A stretch of DNA of 64,000 nucleotides from Pseudarthrobacter sp. NS4 (GTDB lineage: Bacteria > Actinomycetota > Actinomycetes > Actinomycetales > Micrococcaceae): positions 1,860,001 to 1,924,000 of the forward strand of contig NZ_CP103288.1 of the NCBI RefSeq assembly GCF_024758005.1, given 5' to 3'. Below the pieces are notes generated by a model. The model was not told the origin of the DNA, made no database searches, and was given only the letters and a program-made list of their open reading frames with translations. Position 1 is the stretch's first letter; each line of letters begins with the position of its first letter. Of this stretch, positions 1-10,038 are shown in pieces. The position numbers and the translations under genes are program-made.

Positions 1-363
1 CGGGAACCCCTCGAGGCGCTGTCCATGCTCTATGCGTCCGGGACCCGCCACGTCATGGTGGAGGGAGGCTCGCGCATCCTTAGCGCTTTCCTCACCGCCG
101 GGCTCGTCGATGAACTCATCGTGTACCTGGCCCCCACCCTGCTTGGTTCGGGAACCCCCGCCCTGAACGGCCTGGGAATCACCACCCTTCCGGACGCCCA
201 GCAATGGGAATGGGACGCGTCCGACGGCGGTGCAGTGCGCACGCTGGGACGGGACCTGAGACTTCACTTGAGGCCGCAACGAAGAGTTGCCCTCGATCCA
301 CAACCAACACTTGACCCACAACTGTCCCGCAGCAGCGCGGAGCAAGCCCAGGGAGGCTACTGA
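1..363 (+). CDS. ribD: RibD C-terminal reductase domain (5' end outside window)
   Basis: This is the C-terminal part of the bifunctional riboflavin protein that deaminates the pyrimidine intermediate and then reduces the ribose side chain. The frame is open from base 1, so the start and the deaminase domain lie upstream. The visible part carries the reductase-domain pattern MVEGGSRI followed by LVDELIVYLAPTLLG, which is typical of RibD/RibG C-termini. Its TGA overlaps the ATG of ribE, so the two are translationally coupled. It is the first visible gene of a ribD-E-B-A-H operon. Confidence 0.93.
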   Translation, partial: REPLEALSMLYASGTRHVMVEGGSRILSAFLTAGLVDELIVYLAPTLLGSGTPALNGLGITTLPDAQQWEWDASDGGAVRTLGRDLRLHLRPQRRVALDPQPTLDPQLSRSSAEQAQGGY

Positions 364-1004
364 TGTTTACCGGAATTATTGCCGAACAGGGGCATGTCCT
401 TTCCGTGGACCGGGACGGCGACACCAGCGCCACCGTCCGGCTCCATGCGCCGGGTACCACCGAGGGCCTGGCCCTGGGTGGTTCGATCGCCGTCAACGGC
501 GTCTGCCTCACCGCCACAGCTATTGATGGCAAGGAGTTCAGCGTGGACGTGATGGGGGAGACCCTGGTCCGCAGCACCATCGGCGGGCTGGCCCCGGGCG
601 ACTCCGTCAACCTGGAACGCTGCGTCCCCGCCGGCGGAAGGCTGGACGGCCACGTGGTCCAGGGCCACGTGGACGGCGTGGGTGTCCTGCTGGAGCGGGA
701 GCCCCTCGGCAACTGGGAACGGCTCCGCTTCGGCGTGCCCGCCAACCTTGCCCGCTACATTGCGGAAAAGGGATCCATCGCCATCGACGGCGTATCCCTC
801 ACCGTCACGGCGGTCAGCGACGCCGGCGAACCGGAGCCATGGTTCGAAGTGGGGCTGATTCCCACCACGCTGGCAGAGACCGGCCTGGGCGCCAAAACCA
901 CCGGCAGCCGGGTGAACCTGGAAGTGGATGTCCTGGCCAAGTACACCGAACGCCTGCTTGCATTCAGCACCCCGTCTGCCGCTGCCGAAGGAGGCACGCG
1001 ATGA
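363..1004 (+). CDS. ribE: Riboflavin synthase alpha subunit
   Basis: Riboflavin synthase dismutates two 6,7-dimethyl-8-ribityllumazine molecules to riboflavin. The 213-residue protein begins [10 protein letters not shown], the classic family N-terminus, and shows the expected internal duplication: two lumazine-binding halves with matching motifs (GVCLTA near residue 50 and GVSLTVTAV near residue 142, the latter after GHVDGVG near 101). The length is normal. The start is fixed by overlap with ribD and the stop overlaps the ribB start (ATGA). Confidence 0.97.
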   Translation: MFTGIIAEQGHVLSVDRDGDTSATVRLHAPGTTEGLALGGSIAVNGVCLTATAIDGKEFSVDVMGETLVRSTIGGLAPGDSVNLERCVPAGGRLDGHVVQGHVDGVGVLLEREPLGNWERLRFGVPANLARYIAEKGSIAIDGVSLTVTAVSDAGEPEPWFEVGLIPTTLAETGLGAKTTGSRVNLEVDVLAKYTERLLAFSTPSAAAEGGTR

Positions 1005-1753
1005 ACTCCGCCCTCCGGCTCGACCCCGGCGTAGCCCACGTTGCGGCCGGCAATTCCCAGGCCGAAAACGCACGGGCTGACCGCGCCCTTGGACTTGATT
1101 CCATCGAAGAGGCGGTACAGGCGATGGCCGCAGGGAAACCGGTCCTGGTGGTGGACAACGAGGACCGGGAAAACGAGGGCGACATCATCTTCGCCGCCCA
1201 GCACGCCACACCCGCGCTCATGGGCTGGACCATCCGCCACAGCTCCGGCGTCATCTGCGTCCCGCTCTCCGGTGAACGCGCAGACGCCCTTGCACTGCCC
1301 CCCATGGTGGTCATCAATGAGGATGCCAAGGGAACTGCGTACACGGTCTCTTGCGACGCGGCAATGGGTGTCAGCACCGGGATTTCCGCCACGGACCGGG
1401 CCCTCACAGCCAGGGTGCTGGCGGATCCACAGGCCGTGCCGGCGTCCCTGACCCGGCCGGGGCATATATTTCCGCTCCGGGCAGTTGACGGAGGCGTGCG
1501 GGAACGGCCGGGCCACACCGAGGCGGCAGTCGACCTCTGTCGCCTGGCCGGCCTTGAGCCAGTAGGTGTGATTGCAGAAGTTGTCTACGACGACGGTGAG
1601 ATGATGCGCCTGGACGGCCTCCGTGCCTTTGCGGCAGAGCACGGCTGTCCCCTGGTAACCATTGAGGATCTGGCGGCCTACCTTGGCACGGGGGCCGGGG
1701 AGCCCAGCAACAGTACCCGGGAGGTTCCGGGCGGGAAGAAGGAGACAGCATGA
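1001..1753 (+). CDS. ribB: 3,4-dihydroxy-2-butanone-4-phosphate synthase
   Basis: RibB converts ribulose 5-phosphate to dihydroxybutanone phosphate, the four-carbon precursor of lumazine. I chose ATG 1001 because it overlaps the ribE stop as ATGA; the frame is open further upstream, but that is ribE sequence. The 250-residue product shows the DHBP motifs [12 protein letters not shown] (acidic Mg/substrate site), HSSGVICV and RPGHIFPL. Here DHBP synthase and GTP cyclohydrolase II are separate overlapping genes, whereas many bacteria fuse them as RibBA. Confidence 0.95.
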   Translation: MNSALRLDPGVAHVAAGNSQAENARADRALGLDSIEEAVQAMAAGKPVLVVDNEDRENEGDIIFAAQHATPALMGWTIRHSSGVICVPLSGERADALALPPMVVINEDAKGTAYTVSCDAAMGVSTGISATDRALTARVLADPQAVPASLTRPGHIFPLRAVDGGVRERPGHTEAAVDLCRLAGLEPVGVIAEVVYDDGEMMRLDGLRAFAAEHGCPLVTIEDLAAYLGTGAGEPSNSTREVPGGKKETA

Positions 1754-2481
1754 TGGGTTCGGCAGCCAGCGACGGCATGCACCAGGATGGCCACCGGGCG
1801 GGACGCACCGGCAGCGGTGTTGTGCCCCATCCGGTCAGCGGTGGCCCTGTGGTGCAGCTGCCCACCGCCTTCGGTGACTTGGTGGCGCAGGCATGGACCG
1901 ACCTGGTCACCGGCGTTGAACACCTGGCTGTCAGTTCGCCCAACCCGCCCCGGGACGGCAAGGCGCCGCTGGTCCGGCTGCACTCCGAATGCCTGACGGG
2001 TGACGTCTTTGGCTCCTACCGCTGTGACTGCGGCGAACAGCTCGCCTACGCGCTCGAAGTGATCCACGAATACGGCGGCACGCTGCTGTACCTGCGCGGC
2101 CAGGAAGGCCGCGGCATAGGCCTGGCGAACAAGATCAAGGCCTACGCGCTGCAGGAGGCCGGCTTTGACACGGTGGAAGCCAATGAGCAGCTGGGGCTTC
2201 CCGTCGACGCGCGTTCCTACAACGCCGCCGCCCAGATCCTCGCCGAGATGGGCCTGCATGAGGTGCGGCTCCTGAGCAACAATCCGGACAAGCAGAACAG
2301 GCTGGCACGTGCCGGCGTGAAGGTCGTGGAGATGGTTCCCACCGAGGTTCCTTCCCGCGACCAGAACATCCGCTACCTGCAAACCAAGAAGGACCGGATG
2401 GAACACCGCCTGCTGCTGGACACCCACGTGGCTGCACTGCCCGTGACCACCCCCGACACTTTTATCCACGAACAAGACTGA
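1750..2481 (+). CDS. ribA: GTP cyclohydrolase II
   Basis: GTP cyclohydrolase II opens GTP and removes pyrophosphate as the first committed step of riboflavin synthesis. The 243-residue protein has the zinc site in SECLTGDVF and YRCDCGEQL (three Cys), the [16 protein letters not shown] motif and the late LLSNNPDKQ motif, all diagnostic. The ATG at 1750 overlaps the ribB stop. The first 35 or so residues are not conserved and may be a linker left from a RibBA-type ancestor; that is inference. Confidence 0.95.
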   Translation: MMGSAASDGMHQDGHRAGRTGSGVVPHPVSGGPVVQLPTAFGDLVAQAWTDLVTGVEHLAVSSPNPPRDGKAPLVRLHSECLTGDVFGSYRCDCGEQLAYALEVIHEYGGTLLYLRGQEGRGIGLANKIKAYALQEAGFDTVEANEQLGLPVDARSYNAAAQILAEMGLHEVRLLSNNPDKQNRLARAGVKVVEMVPTEVPSRDQNIRYLQTKKDRMEHRLLLDTHVAALPVTTPDTFIHEQD

Positions 2482-2498
2482 ACGGAACAAACGAACCA

Positions 2499-2984
2499 AT
2501 GAGCGGACACGGCGCCCCCGATATCGACCTCAGCACCCTCAACCCTGCCGAAACCTCGCAGCTGCGGCTGGCGATCGTGGCGGCAAGCTGGCACACCCAG
2601 ATCATGGACGGGCTCCTTGATGGAGCCCTGCGCGCGGCGAAGGACGCCGGCATCGCCGAGCCCACCGTCCTGCGTGTCCCGGGCAGCTTCGAGCTGCCCG
2701 TTGCTGCCGCGCGGCTGGCACCGCACTTCGACGCCGTCGTGGCCCTCGGCGTCGTCATCCGGGGCGGCACGCCGCACTTTGACTATGTTTGCCAGGCCGC
2801 GACGTCGGGACTCACCGATGTCAGCGTGGCAACCGGCGTGCCGGTGGGCTTCGGCGTCCTTACCTGCGACACCGAACAGCAGGGCCTGGACCGGGCAGGC
2901 CTCCCCGGCTCCAAGGAAGACAAGGGCCACGAGGCCGTCACCGCGGCGCTGGCCACCGCCGTCGTCCTGAAGCAGTACTCGTAG
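2499..2984 (+). CDS. ribH: 6,7-dimethyl-8-ribityllumazine synthase
   Basis: Lumazine synthase condenses the RibA-branch pyrimidine with the RibB product and forms icosahedral shells. The 161-residue protein shows [11 protein letters not shown] near the N-terminus, [25 protein letters not shown] (with the conserved catalytic His after the glycine turn), and [15 protein letters not shown]. It lies 17 bases after ribA on the same strand and closes the riboflavin operon. Confidence 0.96.
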   Translation: MSGHGAPDIDLSTLNPAETSQLRLAIVAASWHTQIMDGLLDGALRAAKDAGIAEPTVLRVPGSFELPVAAARLAPHFDAVVALGVVIRGGTPHFDYVCQAATSGLTDVSVATGVPVGFGVLTCDTEQQGLDRAGLPGSKEDKGHEAVTAALATAVVLKQYS

Positions 2985-3079
2985 CAGATGACGGGCGCGG
3001 TGTGTGTTCGCTCACATCGTGCCCGTCATGCAAGCGGCCGGGAAGCGCCCTGCGCGCCGCAGCAAGTAGGCTGGAGGGC

Positions 3080-3343
3080 GTGAAGAATTTCGAGACGCTG
3101 TTCGCTGAGCTCAGCGAGAAGGCAGCCACCCGCCCGGAAGGCTCCCGCACCGTCGCTGAATTGGAGTCCGGTGTTCACGGCATCGGCAAAAAAGTCGTTG
3201 AGGAAGCAGCCGAGGTATGGATGGCTGCCGAATATGAATCCGATGAAGCCGCGGCCGAGGAAATCTCCCAGCTGCTGTACCACCTGCAGGTTCTGATGCT
3301 CGCCAAAGGCCTGACCCTGGAAGACGTCTACAGGCATCTGTAG
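3080..3343 (+). CDS. hisE: Phosphoribosyl-ATP pyrophosphatase
   Basis: HisE hydrolyses phosphoribosyl-ATP to phosphoribosyl-AMP, step 2 of histidine synthesis. I selected GTG 3080, giving [15 protein letters not shown] and 87 residues, the family length; the frame is open upstream but that part overlaps ribH and has no family similarity. The MazG-like helical core is visible as [14 protein letters not shown] plus [10 protein letters not shown], which supply the metal-binding acidic residues. hisG follows after about 90 bases. Confidence 0.94.
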   Translation: MKNFETLFAELSEKAATRPEGSRTVAELESGVHGIGKKVVEEAAEVWMAAEYESDEAAAEEISQLLYHLQVLMLAKGLTLEDVYRHL

Positions 3344-3431
3344 CCACCGGTCCGGCGCGCCTCCTGCCGCCGTGCCCGCTGTGGCCTGCATTGCCTAACA
3401 CTTAGACCTCCACAATCCAGAAAGATTTCCC

Positions 3432-4292
3432 ATGCTGCGAGTAGCCGTTCCCAATAAGGGATCCCTGTCCGAAGCCGCCTCCGCCATGTTGTCCGAAGCC
3501 GGATACCGCCAGCGCCGCGACACCCGCGAGCTGGTCATGGTGGACCCGGACAATGAGATCGAGTTCTTCTTCCTCCGCCCGCGCGACATCGCCGTGTACG
3601 TCGGCCAGGGAACGCTCGACGTCGGCATCACCGGACGCGACCTCCTGCTGGATGCCGAGGTGGAAGCAGAAGAACTGCTTCCGTTGGGGTTCGCTGCCTC
3701 CACGTTCCGCTTTGCCGGTCCCGTGGGCCACTTCGCCGCTGCCGAGGAGCTTGAAGGCAAGCGCCTGGCCACCAGCTATGACGGCCTGCTCCGCGGTTAC
3801 CTTGCCGAAAGGGGCATCGACGCCAGGGTTGTCCGTCTTGACGGCGCCGTGGAATCCTCGGTCCGCCTTGGAGTGGCAGACGCCATCGCCGATGTGGTGG
3901 AGACCGGCAACACGCTCAAGGCCGCCGGAATGGAAATCTTCGGTGAACCGATCCTGAGGTCCGAGGCAGTGCTGATTCGCCGCACGGGCGAAGGCGGCGC
4001 AGCCAACGGCACCGCCAAGGAAATCGACGTCCTCATCCGTCGCCTGCAGGGCGTCCTGGTGGCGCGGCAGTACGTCCTCATGGACTACGACATCCGCAAG
4101 GAACTCGTGGAAAAGGCAGCCGCCCTGACCCCCGGCCTGGAGTCACCCACCGTTTCTCCGCTGCGCGACTCGGACTGGGTTGCCGTCCGGTCCATGGTGC
4201 CGAAGAAGGAAACCAACCGGATCATGGATGAGCTGTACGACCTTGGCGCCCGTGCCATCCTGGTCAGCAGCATCCACGCCTGCCGCATCTGA
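3432..4292 (+). CDS. hisG: ATP phosphoribosyltransferase (long form)
   Basis: HisG catalyses the first and feedback-controlled step of histidine synthesis, transferring phosphoribose to ATP. The 286-residue length identifies the long form, with a C-terminal ACT-like regulatory domain expected to sense histidine, so no HisZ partner is needed. It starts [31 protein letters not shown] and [12 protein letters not shown] (the PRPP-binding loop region) are typical. Its position after hisE matches other actinobacteria. Confidence 0.95.
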   Translation: MLRVAVPNKGSLSEAASAMLSEAGYRQRRDTRELVMVDPDNEIEFFFLRPRDIAVYVGQGTLDVGITGRDLLLDAEVEAEELLPLGFAASTFRFAGPVGHFAAAEELEGKRLATSYDGLLRGYLAERGIDARVVRLDGAVESSVRLGVADAIADVVETGNTLKAAGMEIFGEPILRSEAVLIRRTGEGGAANGTAKEIDVLIRRLQGVLVARQYVLMDYDIRKELVEKAAALTPGLESPTVSPLRDSDWVAVRSMVPKKETNRIMDELYDLGARAILVSSIHACRI

Positions 4293-4354
4293 GCCGGCCG
4301 CGCAGCATCAACAACCAGCGCAGCAGCGCCAACCGTAGAATTCCAGGAGTACCC

Positions 4355-5131
4355 ATGGCAGTAGCAGTACGCGTCATTCCCTGCCTTGACGTGGACGCCG
4401 GGCGCGTCGTCAAAGGCGTCAACTTCGAAGGCCTCCGCGACGCCGGCGACCCCGTGGAGCTGGCCCACCGGTACGACAACGCTGGAGCTGACGAACTGAC
4501 GTTCCTTGACGTCACGGCCTCATCCGGCAACCGCGAGACCACCTTCGACGTCGTCCGCCGCACCGCGGAGGAAGTATTCATTCCGCTGTGCGTGGGCGGC
4601 GGCGTCCGCGGTGTTGCCGAAGTGGACAAGCTGCTGCGCTTCGGCGCAGACAAGGCGGCCATCAACACGGCCGCCGTGGCACGCCCGGACGTCATCGACG
4701 AAATCACCCGGCACTTCGGTTCCCAGGTCCTCGTCCTGTCCCTCGACGCCCGCCGCACCCGCCCCGGCTCCCGGCCCACGCCGTCGGGCTTTGAAGTGAC
4801 CACCCACGGCGGACGCACCGGCACCGGAATCGATGCGATCGAATGGGCAAAGGAAGCCGCTGACCGCGGCGTGGGGGAGATCCTGCTCAACTCCATCGAC
4901 GCGGACGGGACCAAGGACGGCTTCGACCTGGAAATGATCCGCATGGTCCGCGCTGCCGTGAAGGTACCGCTGATCGCTTCCGGCGGCGCCGGGGAACCGG
5001 ACCACTTCCCGCCTGCGGTAGCTGCCGGCGCTGATGCCGTGCTGGCGGCCTCAATTTTCCACTGGGGCCCGAACGACATGATGCTCCAGGTCAAGGACGC
5101 CATCCGGGCAGCCGGGTTCGAAGTCCGCTGA
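4355..5131 (+). CDS. hisF: Imidazole glycerol phosphate synthase cyclase subunit
   Basis: HisF works with HisH (not in this window) to form imidazole glycerol phosphate and AICAR from PRFAR. The 258-residue TIM barrel begins [21 protein letters not shown], holding the N-terminal catalytic Asp; the second half carries [18 protein letters not shown] and [13 protein letters not shown], the phosphate-binding loops. The start follows a clear purine-rich RBS (ccaggag). Its stop is 50 bases from the stop of a minus-strand gene. Confidence 0.96.
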   Translation: MAVAVRVIPCLDVDAGRVVKGVNFEGLRDAGDPVELAHRYDNAGADELTFLDVTASSGNRETTFDVVRRTAEEVFIPLCVGGGVRGVAEVDKLLRFGADKAAINTAAVARPDVIDEITRHFGSQVLVLSLDARRTRPGSRPTPSGFEVTTHGGRTGTGIDAIEWAKEAADRGVGEILLNSIDADGTKDGFDLEMIRMVRAAVKVPLIASGGAGEPDHFPPAVAAGADAVLAASIFHWGPNDMMLQVKDAIRAAGFEVR

Positions 5132-5181
5132 CTGGTTGGTGGGTGGGCCCGCCGCCGGTGGTTGAGCCTGTCGCAACCTGG

Positions 5182-5826
5182 TTAGAGCCCTACTTCGGCT
5201 GACTGGAGGAGCGCGACGGCGTCCGGCTGGCCTTCGAAGGTCACCAGGGCGTGGCGGGTGCGGCCGTGTGCGTGCATCAGCAGTTCGCCAGGCTCACCGA
5301 CAATGGCCACGGAGACGGGTGCACGCTTGGCGACATGGCGGGGACCCGACGGGCACACCAGGACGATGCCAAGGTCAACGCCGCGGTACAGGATGGCGGC
5401 ACGCTTCACGAGTTCGTCCCAGAGGGCGTCGGAGTAGGCCTCGTCCAGCGCCCTCGGCGCCCAGCGGTCCACCGCCCGGCGGACATCCTCGGTGTGCACG
5501 AAGTACTCAATGAGGTTGGAGCTTTCGTCAAGTGCCTTGATGTTCATCGGGGAGAGGCGTGGATGGCCGGCGCGGAAGGTGTTCACCAGCCCGGCATAGT
5601 CCTCCGCCGTCGTCAGCTTGGCCGCCAGCCTGGCCGTGGCCTGGTCCGAAGCCTTCGCCAGCCGTTTGATGATCAGGCCCAGCCCTACGGCGGCCTTACG
5701 CTCACGCAGGTAAAGGTGCGCGGCAAGATCCCTGGTGCGCCAGCCCCTGCAAAGGGTGGGCGCATCAGGACCGGCCGCAAGCAGGGTCTCGGCCAGGACT
5801 TCTCGGGACGGTTCGACGAAATGCAT
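5182..5826 (-). CDS. TIGR03085 family metal-binding protein
   Basis: This actinobacterial protein belongs to the DinB / mycothiol-dependent maleylpyruvate isomerase superfamily, a four-helix bundle that usually binds one divalent metal. I recognise the opening MHFVEPSREVLAETLL and the GWRTRDLAAHLYLRER block with the metal-ligand His. ATG 5826 is preferred over an upstream codon because it gives this conserved start (214 residues). It lies on the minus strand between hisF and hisI, so it is not part of the his operon. The substrate is unknown; a thiol-dependent role is inferred from the superfamily only. Confidence 0.85.
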   Translation of the reverse strand: MHFVEPSREVLAETLLAAGPDAPTLCRGWRTRDLAAHLYLRERKAAVGLGLIIKRLAKASDQATARLAAKLTTAEDYAGLVNTFRAGHPRLSPMNIKALDESSNLIEYFVHTEDVRRAVDRWAPRALDEAYSDALWDELVKRAAILYRGVDLGIVLVCPSGPRHVAKRAPVSVAIVGEPGELLMHAHGRTRHALVTFEGQPDAVALLQSAEVGL

Positions 5827-5938
5827 CACTTGTGAAACTAGCACGAGAGGCTAGAAGTTGGGCAGCACATCAACGGCCCCTGGCGTGCCATTGTTCACAT
5901 CCGGTCCGGGGTCCCCTGAAGGCACTAGACTTGATCTG

Positions 5939-6382
5939 ATGTCTGAGCAGCCCGCCCCCGTCCAAACCCCCGGTTCCGCCGTGCCCGGAGTTCCCACGAC
6001 TGCGCCCGGAACGTCCTCGCCTGCAAGCCCGCTCGCTTCGGAGCTGGCTGCCGCGCTCAAGCGGGACAACGCAGGCCTCGTGGCCGCCGTGGTGCAGCAG
6101 TACGACACGAACGAGGTCCTGATGCTGGGCTGGATGGACGACGAAGCCCTCCACCGCACCATGACCACCGGCCGCGTGACGTTCTACTCGCGGTCCCGGC
6201 AGGAGTACTGGCGCAAGGGGGACACCTCCGGGCACGTCCAATGGGTCAAATCGGTCGCCATGGATTGCGACGGCGACGCCCTTCTGGTGCGCGTCGACCA
6301 AGTGGGTGCCGCCTGCCACACCGGCACCCGTACCTGCTTCGACGGCAGGGAACTGAACGTCACCACGGCCCAGGCGGGCTGA
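5939..6382 (+). CDS. hisI: Phosphoribosyl-AMP cyclohydrolase
   Basis: HisI opens the purine ring of phosphoribosyl-AMP, step 3 of histidine synthesis. From ATG 5939 the protein has 147 residues. The first 35 or so are a Pro/Ala-rich extension; the conserved core then shows [34 protein letters not shown], and the zinc ligands in [11 protein letters not shown] and [12 protein letters not shown]. It is the stand-alone HisI form, consistent with separate HisE upstream. trpE follows after 118 bases. Confidence 0.94.
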   Translation: MSEQPAPVQTPGSAVPGVPTTAPGTSSPASPLASELAAALKRDNAGLVAAVVQQYDTNEVLMLGWMDDEALHRTMTTGRVTFYSRSRQEYWRKGDTSGHVQWVKSVAMDCDGDALLVRVDQVGAACHTGTRTCFDGRELNVTTAQAG

Positions 6383-6387
6383 ACCTG

Positions 6388-6438
6388 GCAGGGGCCGCAC
6401 GGGCTGCTGCTGCCGGAACAGCAGCACCTGCCCCCTGC
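6388..6438 (+). promoter_or_regulatory. Nested inverted repeat between hisI and trpE
   Basis: Two nested stems can be read: an outer pair at 6388-6394 and 6432-6438, and an inner 7-base pair at 6403-6409 (gctgctg) and 6419-6425 (cagcagc). No U-run follows, and I see no short leader peptide rich in Trp codons. It could be a weak terminator after hisI or an attenuator ahead of trpE; both are inference from structure alone. Confidence 0.3.
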
Positions 6439-6500
6439 AAGCACATTCAAGGCGTCCGGCCCTTCCGGACCCCCACGAGAACAGGCGGAAAAGCATAGCC

Positions 6501-8063
6501 ATGCAGGACCTTGGAATCATCAGCCCGAGCCTGGAGGAATTCCGGGACCTGGCCGGCCACAGCCGTGTCATTCCCGTCAGGCTCAAGGTGCTCGCGGATG
6601 CCGAAACGCCCATCGGCCTGTACCGCAAGCTGGCCCAGGGCCAGCCCGGTACGTTCCTTATGGAGTCCGCAGCAGTGGGCGGTGCCTGGTCCCGCTACTC
6701 CTTTATCGGTGCGAAGTCCCGGGCCACGCTGACCACCAGGGACGGCGCTGCACACTGGCTGGGTGAACCACCCGCTGGCGTGCCCGTGGATGGCAGCCCC
6801 GTGGACGCCATCCGCGACACCATCGAGGCCCTGCGCACGGACAGGTTCGACGGACTGCCGCCCTTCACCTCCGGCCTGGTGGGATTCCTGGGCTGGGAAA
6901 CCGTCCGGCACTGGGAGCGGCTGGTCAGCCCTCCCGAGGATGACCTGCAGTTGCCGGAGATGGCACTGAACCTGGTCACCGACATGGCGGTCCACGACAA
7001 TGTGGACGGCACGGTGCTGCTCATCGCCAACGCCATCAATTTCGACAACAGCTCCGAGCGCGTGGACGAGGCCTGGCACGATGCCGTGGCCCGGGTCAAG
7101 GCACTCCTGGCCCAGGTCAGCACCCCTGTGGCGCAGCCGGTCTCGGTGTTGGCTCCCGCCGCCCTGGACTTTGCCTCCAGCGTCCAGGAACGCTGGGACG
7201 AGGCCGAGTACCTGGCTGCCCTGGACCGCGGCAAGGAAGCCATCGTGGACGGCGAGGTTTTCCAGGTGGTCATTTCACGCCGCTTCGAAATGGACTGCAA
7301 CGCGTCCGCACTGGACGTGTACCGGGTCCTGCGGAACACCAATCCCAGTCCGTACATGTACATCTTCAGCCTCGAGGACGCCGACGGCCGCGAGTACTCC
7401 ATTGTTGGGTCCTCGCCCGAGGCCCTGGTCACCGTCACCGGTGAAGAGGTCATCACGCACCCCATCGCAGGGTCCCGTCCCCGCGGGAAAACCGTCGAAG
7501 CGGACAAAGCCCTGGCCGAGGAACTCCTGGCGGACCAAAAGGAGCGTGCCGAGCACCTCATGCTGGTTGACCTCTCGCGCAACGATCTGTCGAAGGTCTG
7601 CGTGGCGGGAACCGTGGACGTCACCCAGTTCATGGAAGTGGAGCGCTTCAGCCACATCATGCACCTGGTGTCCACCGTGGTGGGACAGCTCGCGCCGCGT
7701 GCCAAGGCCTACGACGTTCTGAAGGCAACGTTCCCGGCAGGCACCCTGTCCGGCGCGCCCAAGCCACGGGCCCTGCGCCTGCTTGATGAGCTGGAGCCGC
7801 ACCGCCGCGGCATATACGGCGGCGTGGTGGGCTACCTCGATTTCGCCGGCGACATGGACATGGCCATCGCCATCCGCTCCGCCCTGCTCCGCGACGGACG
7901 TGCCTACGTCCAGGCCGGGGGCGGCATCGTGGCCGACTCCGTGAACCCCACCGAAGCACTCGAAACAGTGAACAAGGCGGCCGCTCCGCTCCGCGCGGTC
8001 CACACCGCCGGTTCGCTGCAGAACATCTCGGCGGAATCCCTTCCCGGCGGGGCGGACGCCTGA
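6501..8063 (+). CDS. trpE: Anthranilate synthase component I
   Basis: TrpE converts chorismate to anthranilate with the glutamine amidotransferase TrpG (not in this window). The 520-residue protein has the N-terminal inhibitor-binding domain and the C-terminal chorismate-binding domain with GEVFQVVISRRFEM, SPSPYMYIF-type sequence (NPSPYMYIFSLED), ITHPIAGSRPRGKT, and GTLSGAPKPRALRLLDELE. Its TGA overlaps the ATG of the next gene, the first of a tightly packed trp operon. Confidence 0.96.
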   Translation: MQDLGIISPSLEEFRDLAGHSRVIPVRLKVLADAETPIGLYRKLAQGQPGTFLMESAAVGGAWSRYSFIGAKSRATLTTRDGAAHWLGEPPAGVPVDGSPVDAIRDTIEALRTDRFDGLPPFTSGLVGFLGWETVRHWERLVSPPEDDLQLPEMALNLVTDMAVHDNVDGTVLLIANAINFDNSSERVDEAWHDAVARVKALLAQVSTPVAQPVSVLAPAALDFASSVQERWDEAEYLAALDRGKEAIVDGEVFQVVISRRFEMDCNASALDVYRVLRNTNPSPYMYIFSLEDADGREYSIVGSSPEALVTVTGEEVITHPIAGSRPRGKTVEADKALAEELLADQKERAEHLMLVDLSRNDLSKVCVAGTVDVTQFMEVERFSHIMHLVSTVVGQLAPRAKAYDVLKATFPAGTLSGAPKPRALRLLDELEPHRRGIYGGVVGYLDFAGDMDMAIAIRSALLRDGRAYVQAGGGIVADSVNPTEALETVNKAAAPLRAVHTAGSLQNISAESLPGGADA

Positions 8064-8701
8064 TGCCCGGTTCGGGACGGGCTGTGGGGCAGGCTGACGA
8101 AGCGAAAAGGGCGGCGCCCGCCTGGGCCCGGAGGTCCACGCTTGTGCTGCTCATCGCCGTGCTGGCCCTGGCCGTCTTCGGAACCACCACGCAAACCTGG
8201 ATGTCCGTGACCGTGGACCCGAACCAGGTGGGACAGGCCGGGGCTGCGCAGGAGGCAATCGAGGTCCAGGGCAGCAAAGCAGCCACAGCCGTGACCGCCC
8301 TTGCACTGGTGGCCCTCGCCGGCGGACTGGCAGCTGCCATCGCCGGCAGGATCGCGCGGTGGATCATCGCCGCCATCATCGTCCTTGCCTCGGCCGGCAT
8401 CGTCGCCGCGGCGGCCACTGTCCTCGCTGACCCGCTCGCGGCCGCCCAGGGATCCATCGCCGCCGCGACGGGCGTCACCGGCAGCCAGGCGCAAGTGGCC
8501 GTTACCGCCTTCCCCACGCTCGCCGTCGTCGCCGCCTGCCTGCTCGCCCTTGCCGCCCTGCTCATCATTCCCGCGGGCCGGCACTGGAAGACCAGGACCA
8601 AATATGACGCGCCGGGGGCCGCCGGCAGCACCCCAGCGACAGGACCCGTCGACGAAATCGACAGCTGGGACCGGCTGTCCCGCGGTGACGATCCCACCTG
8701 A
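8063..8701 (+). CDS. Trp operon-associated membrane protein (TIGR02234-like)
   Basis: This 212-residue integral membrane protein is encoded between trpE and trpC, where actinobacteria commonly carry the Trp biosynthesis-associated membrane family. Four hydrophobic stretches are visible, near residues 28-45, 74-92, 95-118 and 150-170; the loop after the first contains TTTQTWMSVTV. The tail is hydrophilic and ends with a DSWDRLSRGDDPT-like segment. It overlaps trpE by four bases (ATGA). The function is unknown; a transport or complex-anchoring role would be speculation. Confidence 0.85.
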   Translation: MPGSGRAVGQADEAKRAAPAWARRSTLVLLIAVLALAVFGTTTQTWMSVTVDPNQVGQAGAAQEAIEVQGSKAATAVTALALVALAGGLAAAIAGRIARWIIAAIIVLASAGIVAAAATVLADPLAAAQGSIAAATGVTGSQAQVAVTAFPTLAVVAACLLALAALLIIPAGRHWKTRTKYDAPGAAGSTPATGPVDEIDSWDRLSRGDDPT

Positions 8702-8806
8702 CCCGTCAGTGGCCCGGACCCGGCAGGGGCCGTCGGCCGGCCGATGACCGGTCACGGGCCAAAAAATGGCAGAATGTAAGCAGTATTCGTCCTGAGGAGA
8801 TTTTCC

Positions 8807-9094
8807 ATGAGCAAAGCACCTGCATCCGTTTCCAAGTCCGGCACCCGCACGGTGGCCCCCGGCGCCATCGACCACAGCCAGGAACTTGGCCACGGCAACA
8901 GCCCCGCAGCGTGGACCTGCGTCATCGTCATGCTGGTCGGCGCACTCATCATGTCAATCGCTTTTGTCATCGCCAACACTCCCATCTTCATCGCCGGTGC
9001 GGGCGTCATGGTGCTGGGCCTGATCCTCGGTTACATCATGCGCAAGGCAGGCTACGGCGTCGAAGGCAGCAAGCTGAAGAACTCCGGCCACTGA
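8807..9094 (+). CDS. Small HGxxPAAW-motif membrane protein
   Basis: The 95-residue protein has the sequence GHGNSPAAWTCV near residue 31, the HGxxPAAW signature of a small actinobacterial family linked to trp operons, followed by two membrane segments (about 38-58 and 61-81). An RBS (tgaggag) precedes ATG 8807. Its TGA overlaps the trpC ATG at 9094, so it is coupled to trpC. No function is established; position and co-transcription suggest some tie to tryptophan synthesis at the membrane. Confidence 0.85.
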   Translation: MSKAPASVSKSGTRTVAPGAIDHSQELGHGNSPAAWTCVIVMLVGALIMSIAFVIANTPIFIAGAGVMVLGLILGYIMRKAGYGVEGSKLKNSGH

Positions 9095-9915
9095 TGGCAA
9101 CTGTTCTCGACGACATCAATGCAGGTGTCCGGGAGGATATGGAGGCCAGGAAGCGGCTTGTTTCCTTGGCAGAACTGAAGGACCTCGCCCAGGGTGCGGC
9201 ACCCGCCCGCGATGCCTGGGCAGCACTCGGTGGCCCCGCCGCATCACGTGATGAGCTCAAGGTCATTGCGGAAATCAAGCGGCGCAGCCCCTCCAAGGGC
9301 GACCTCGCCAGCATCGGGGACCCCGCCTCGCTCGCCAGGCAGTACGCCGACGGCGGTGCTTCCGTCATCAGCGTCCTCACCGAGCAGCGCCGGTTCAACG
9401 GGTCCCTGGCGGACCTTGATGCCGTCCGCGCCGCCGTCGACGTCCCGCTGCTGCGCAAGGACTTCACCCTCGACGAGTACCAGATCTGGGAAGCCCGCGC
9501 CCACGGCGCGGACCTGATCCTGCTCATCGTTGCTGCCCTGTCCGACGCCCAGCTCGCCGAATTCAGTGCCCTCAGCTCCGAACTCGGCATGAACGTCCTC
9601 GTGGAAACCCACACCGAAGAGGAGATTGCACGGGCCGCCGAAGCCAACGCGCGGATCATTGGCGTCAACGTGCGGAACCTGAAGACGCTCGACGTCGACC
9701 GTTCCGTGTTCGCGACGCTGGCCGGGCAGATTCCCGCCGGCGCAGTGGTGGTTGCGGAATCAGGCGTACGGGACGTGGAAGACGTGAGGCACTATGCCGA
9801 AAACGGCGCCAACGCCGTGCTCGTGGGTGAAGCCCTGGTGAGCCACTCCACGCCGCGGGAGCGGATCGCGGAGTTCACTGCTGCCGGAGCCGCTGCCATC
9901 GCCGCACGCGGCTGA
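9094..9915 (+). CDS. trpC: Indole-3-glycerol phosphate synthase
   Basis: TrpC closes the indole ring from carboxyphenylamino-deoxyribulose phosphate. ATG 9094, overlapping the previous stop, gives 273 residues beginning MATVLDDINAGVREDM; the longer open frame upstream only overlaps the previous gene. Family motifs are AEIKRRSPSKGDL (catalytic Lys), PLLRKDFTLDEYQI, GVNVRNLKTL and VAESGV. TrpF is not fused to it and TrpD is not present in this cluster. Confidence 0.96.
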   Translation: MATVLDDINAGVREDMEARKRLVSLAELKDLAQGAAPARDAWAALGGPAASRDELKVIAEIKRRSPSKGDLASIGDPASLARQYADGGASVISVLTEQRRFNGSLADLDAVRAAVDVPLLRKDFTLDEYQIWEARAHGADLILLIVAALSDAQLAEFSALSSELGMNVLVETHTEEEIARAAEANARIIGVNVRNLKTLDVDRSVFATLAGQIPAGAVVVAESGVRDVEDVRHYAENGANAVLVGEALVSHSTPRERIAEFTAAGAAAIAARG

Positions 9916-10038
9916 CCGGCTGCCCTGCATGCAGCGCGGACGAAGGGCTGCCGCGCGGAGAGCAGGAGTGCCCGGGGACAACTCCCGGCTGAGGCCGGGC
10001 CATACTTTTGACCGATCAACTGGAACAGGACGGGACTG

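Noticed and set aside
363..3000. FMN riboswitch search in the riboflavin operon
   Set aside because: The operon start lies outside the window and no RFN-like element is visible between the genes shown.
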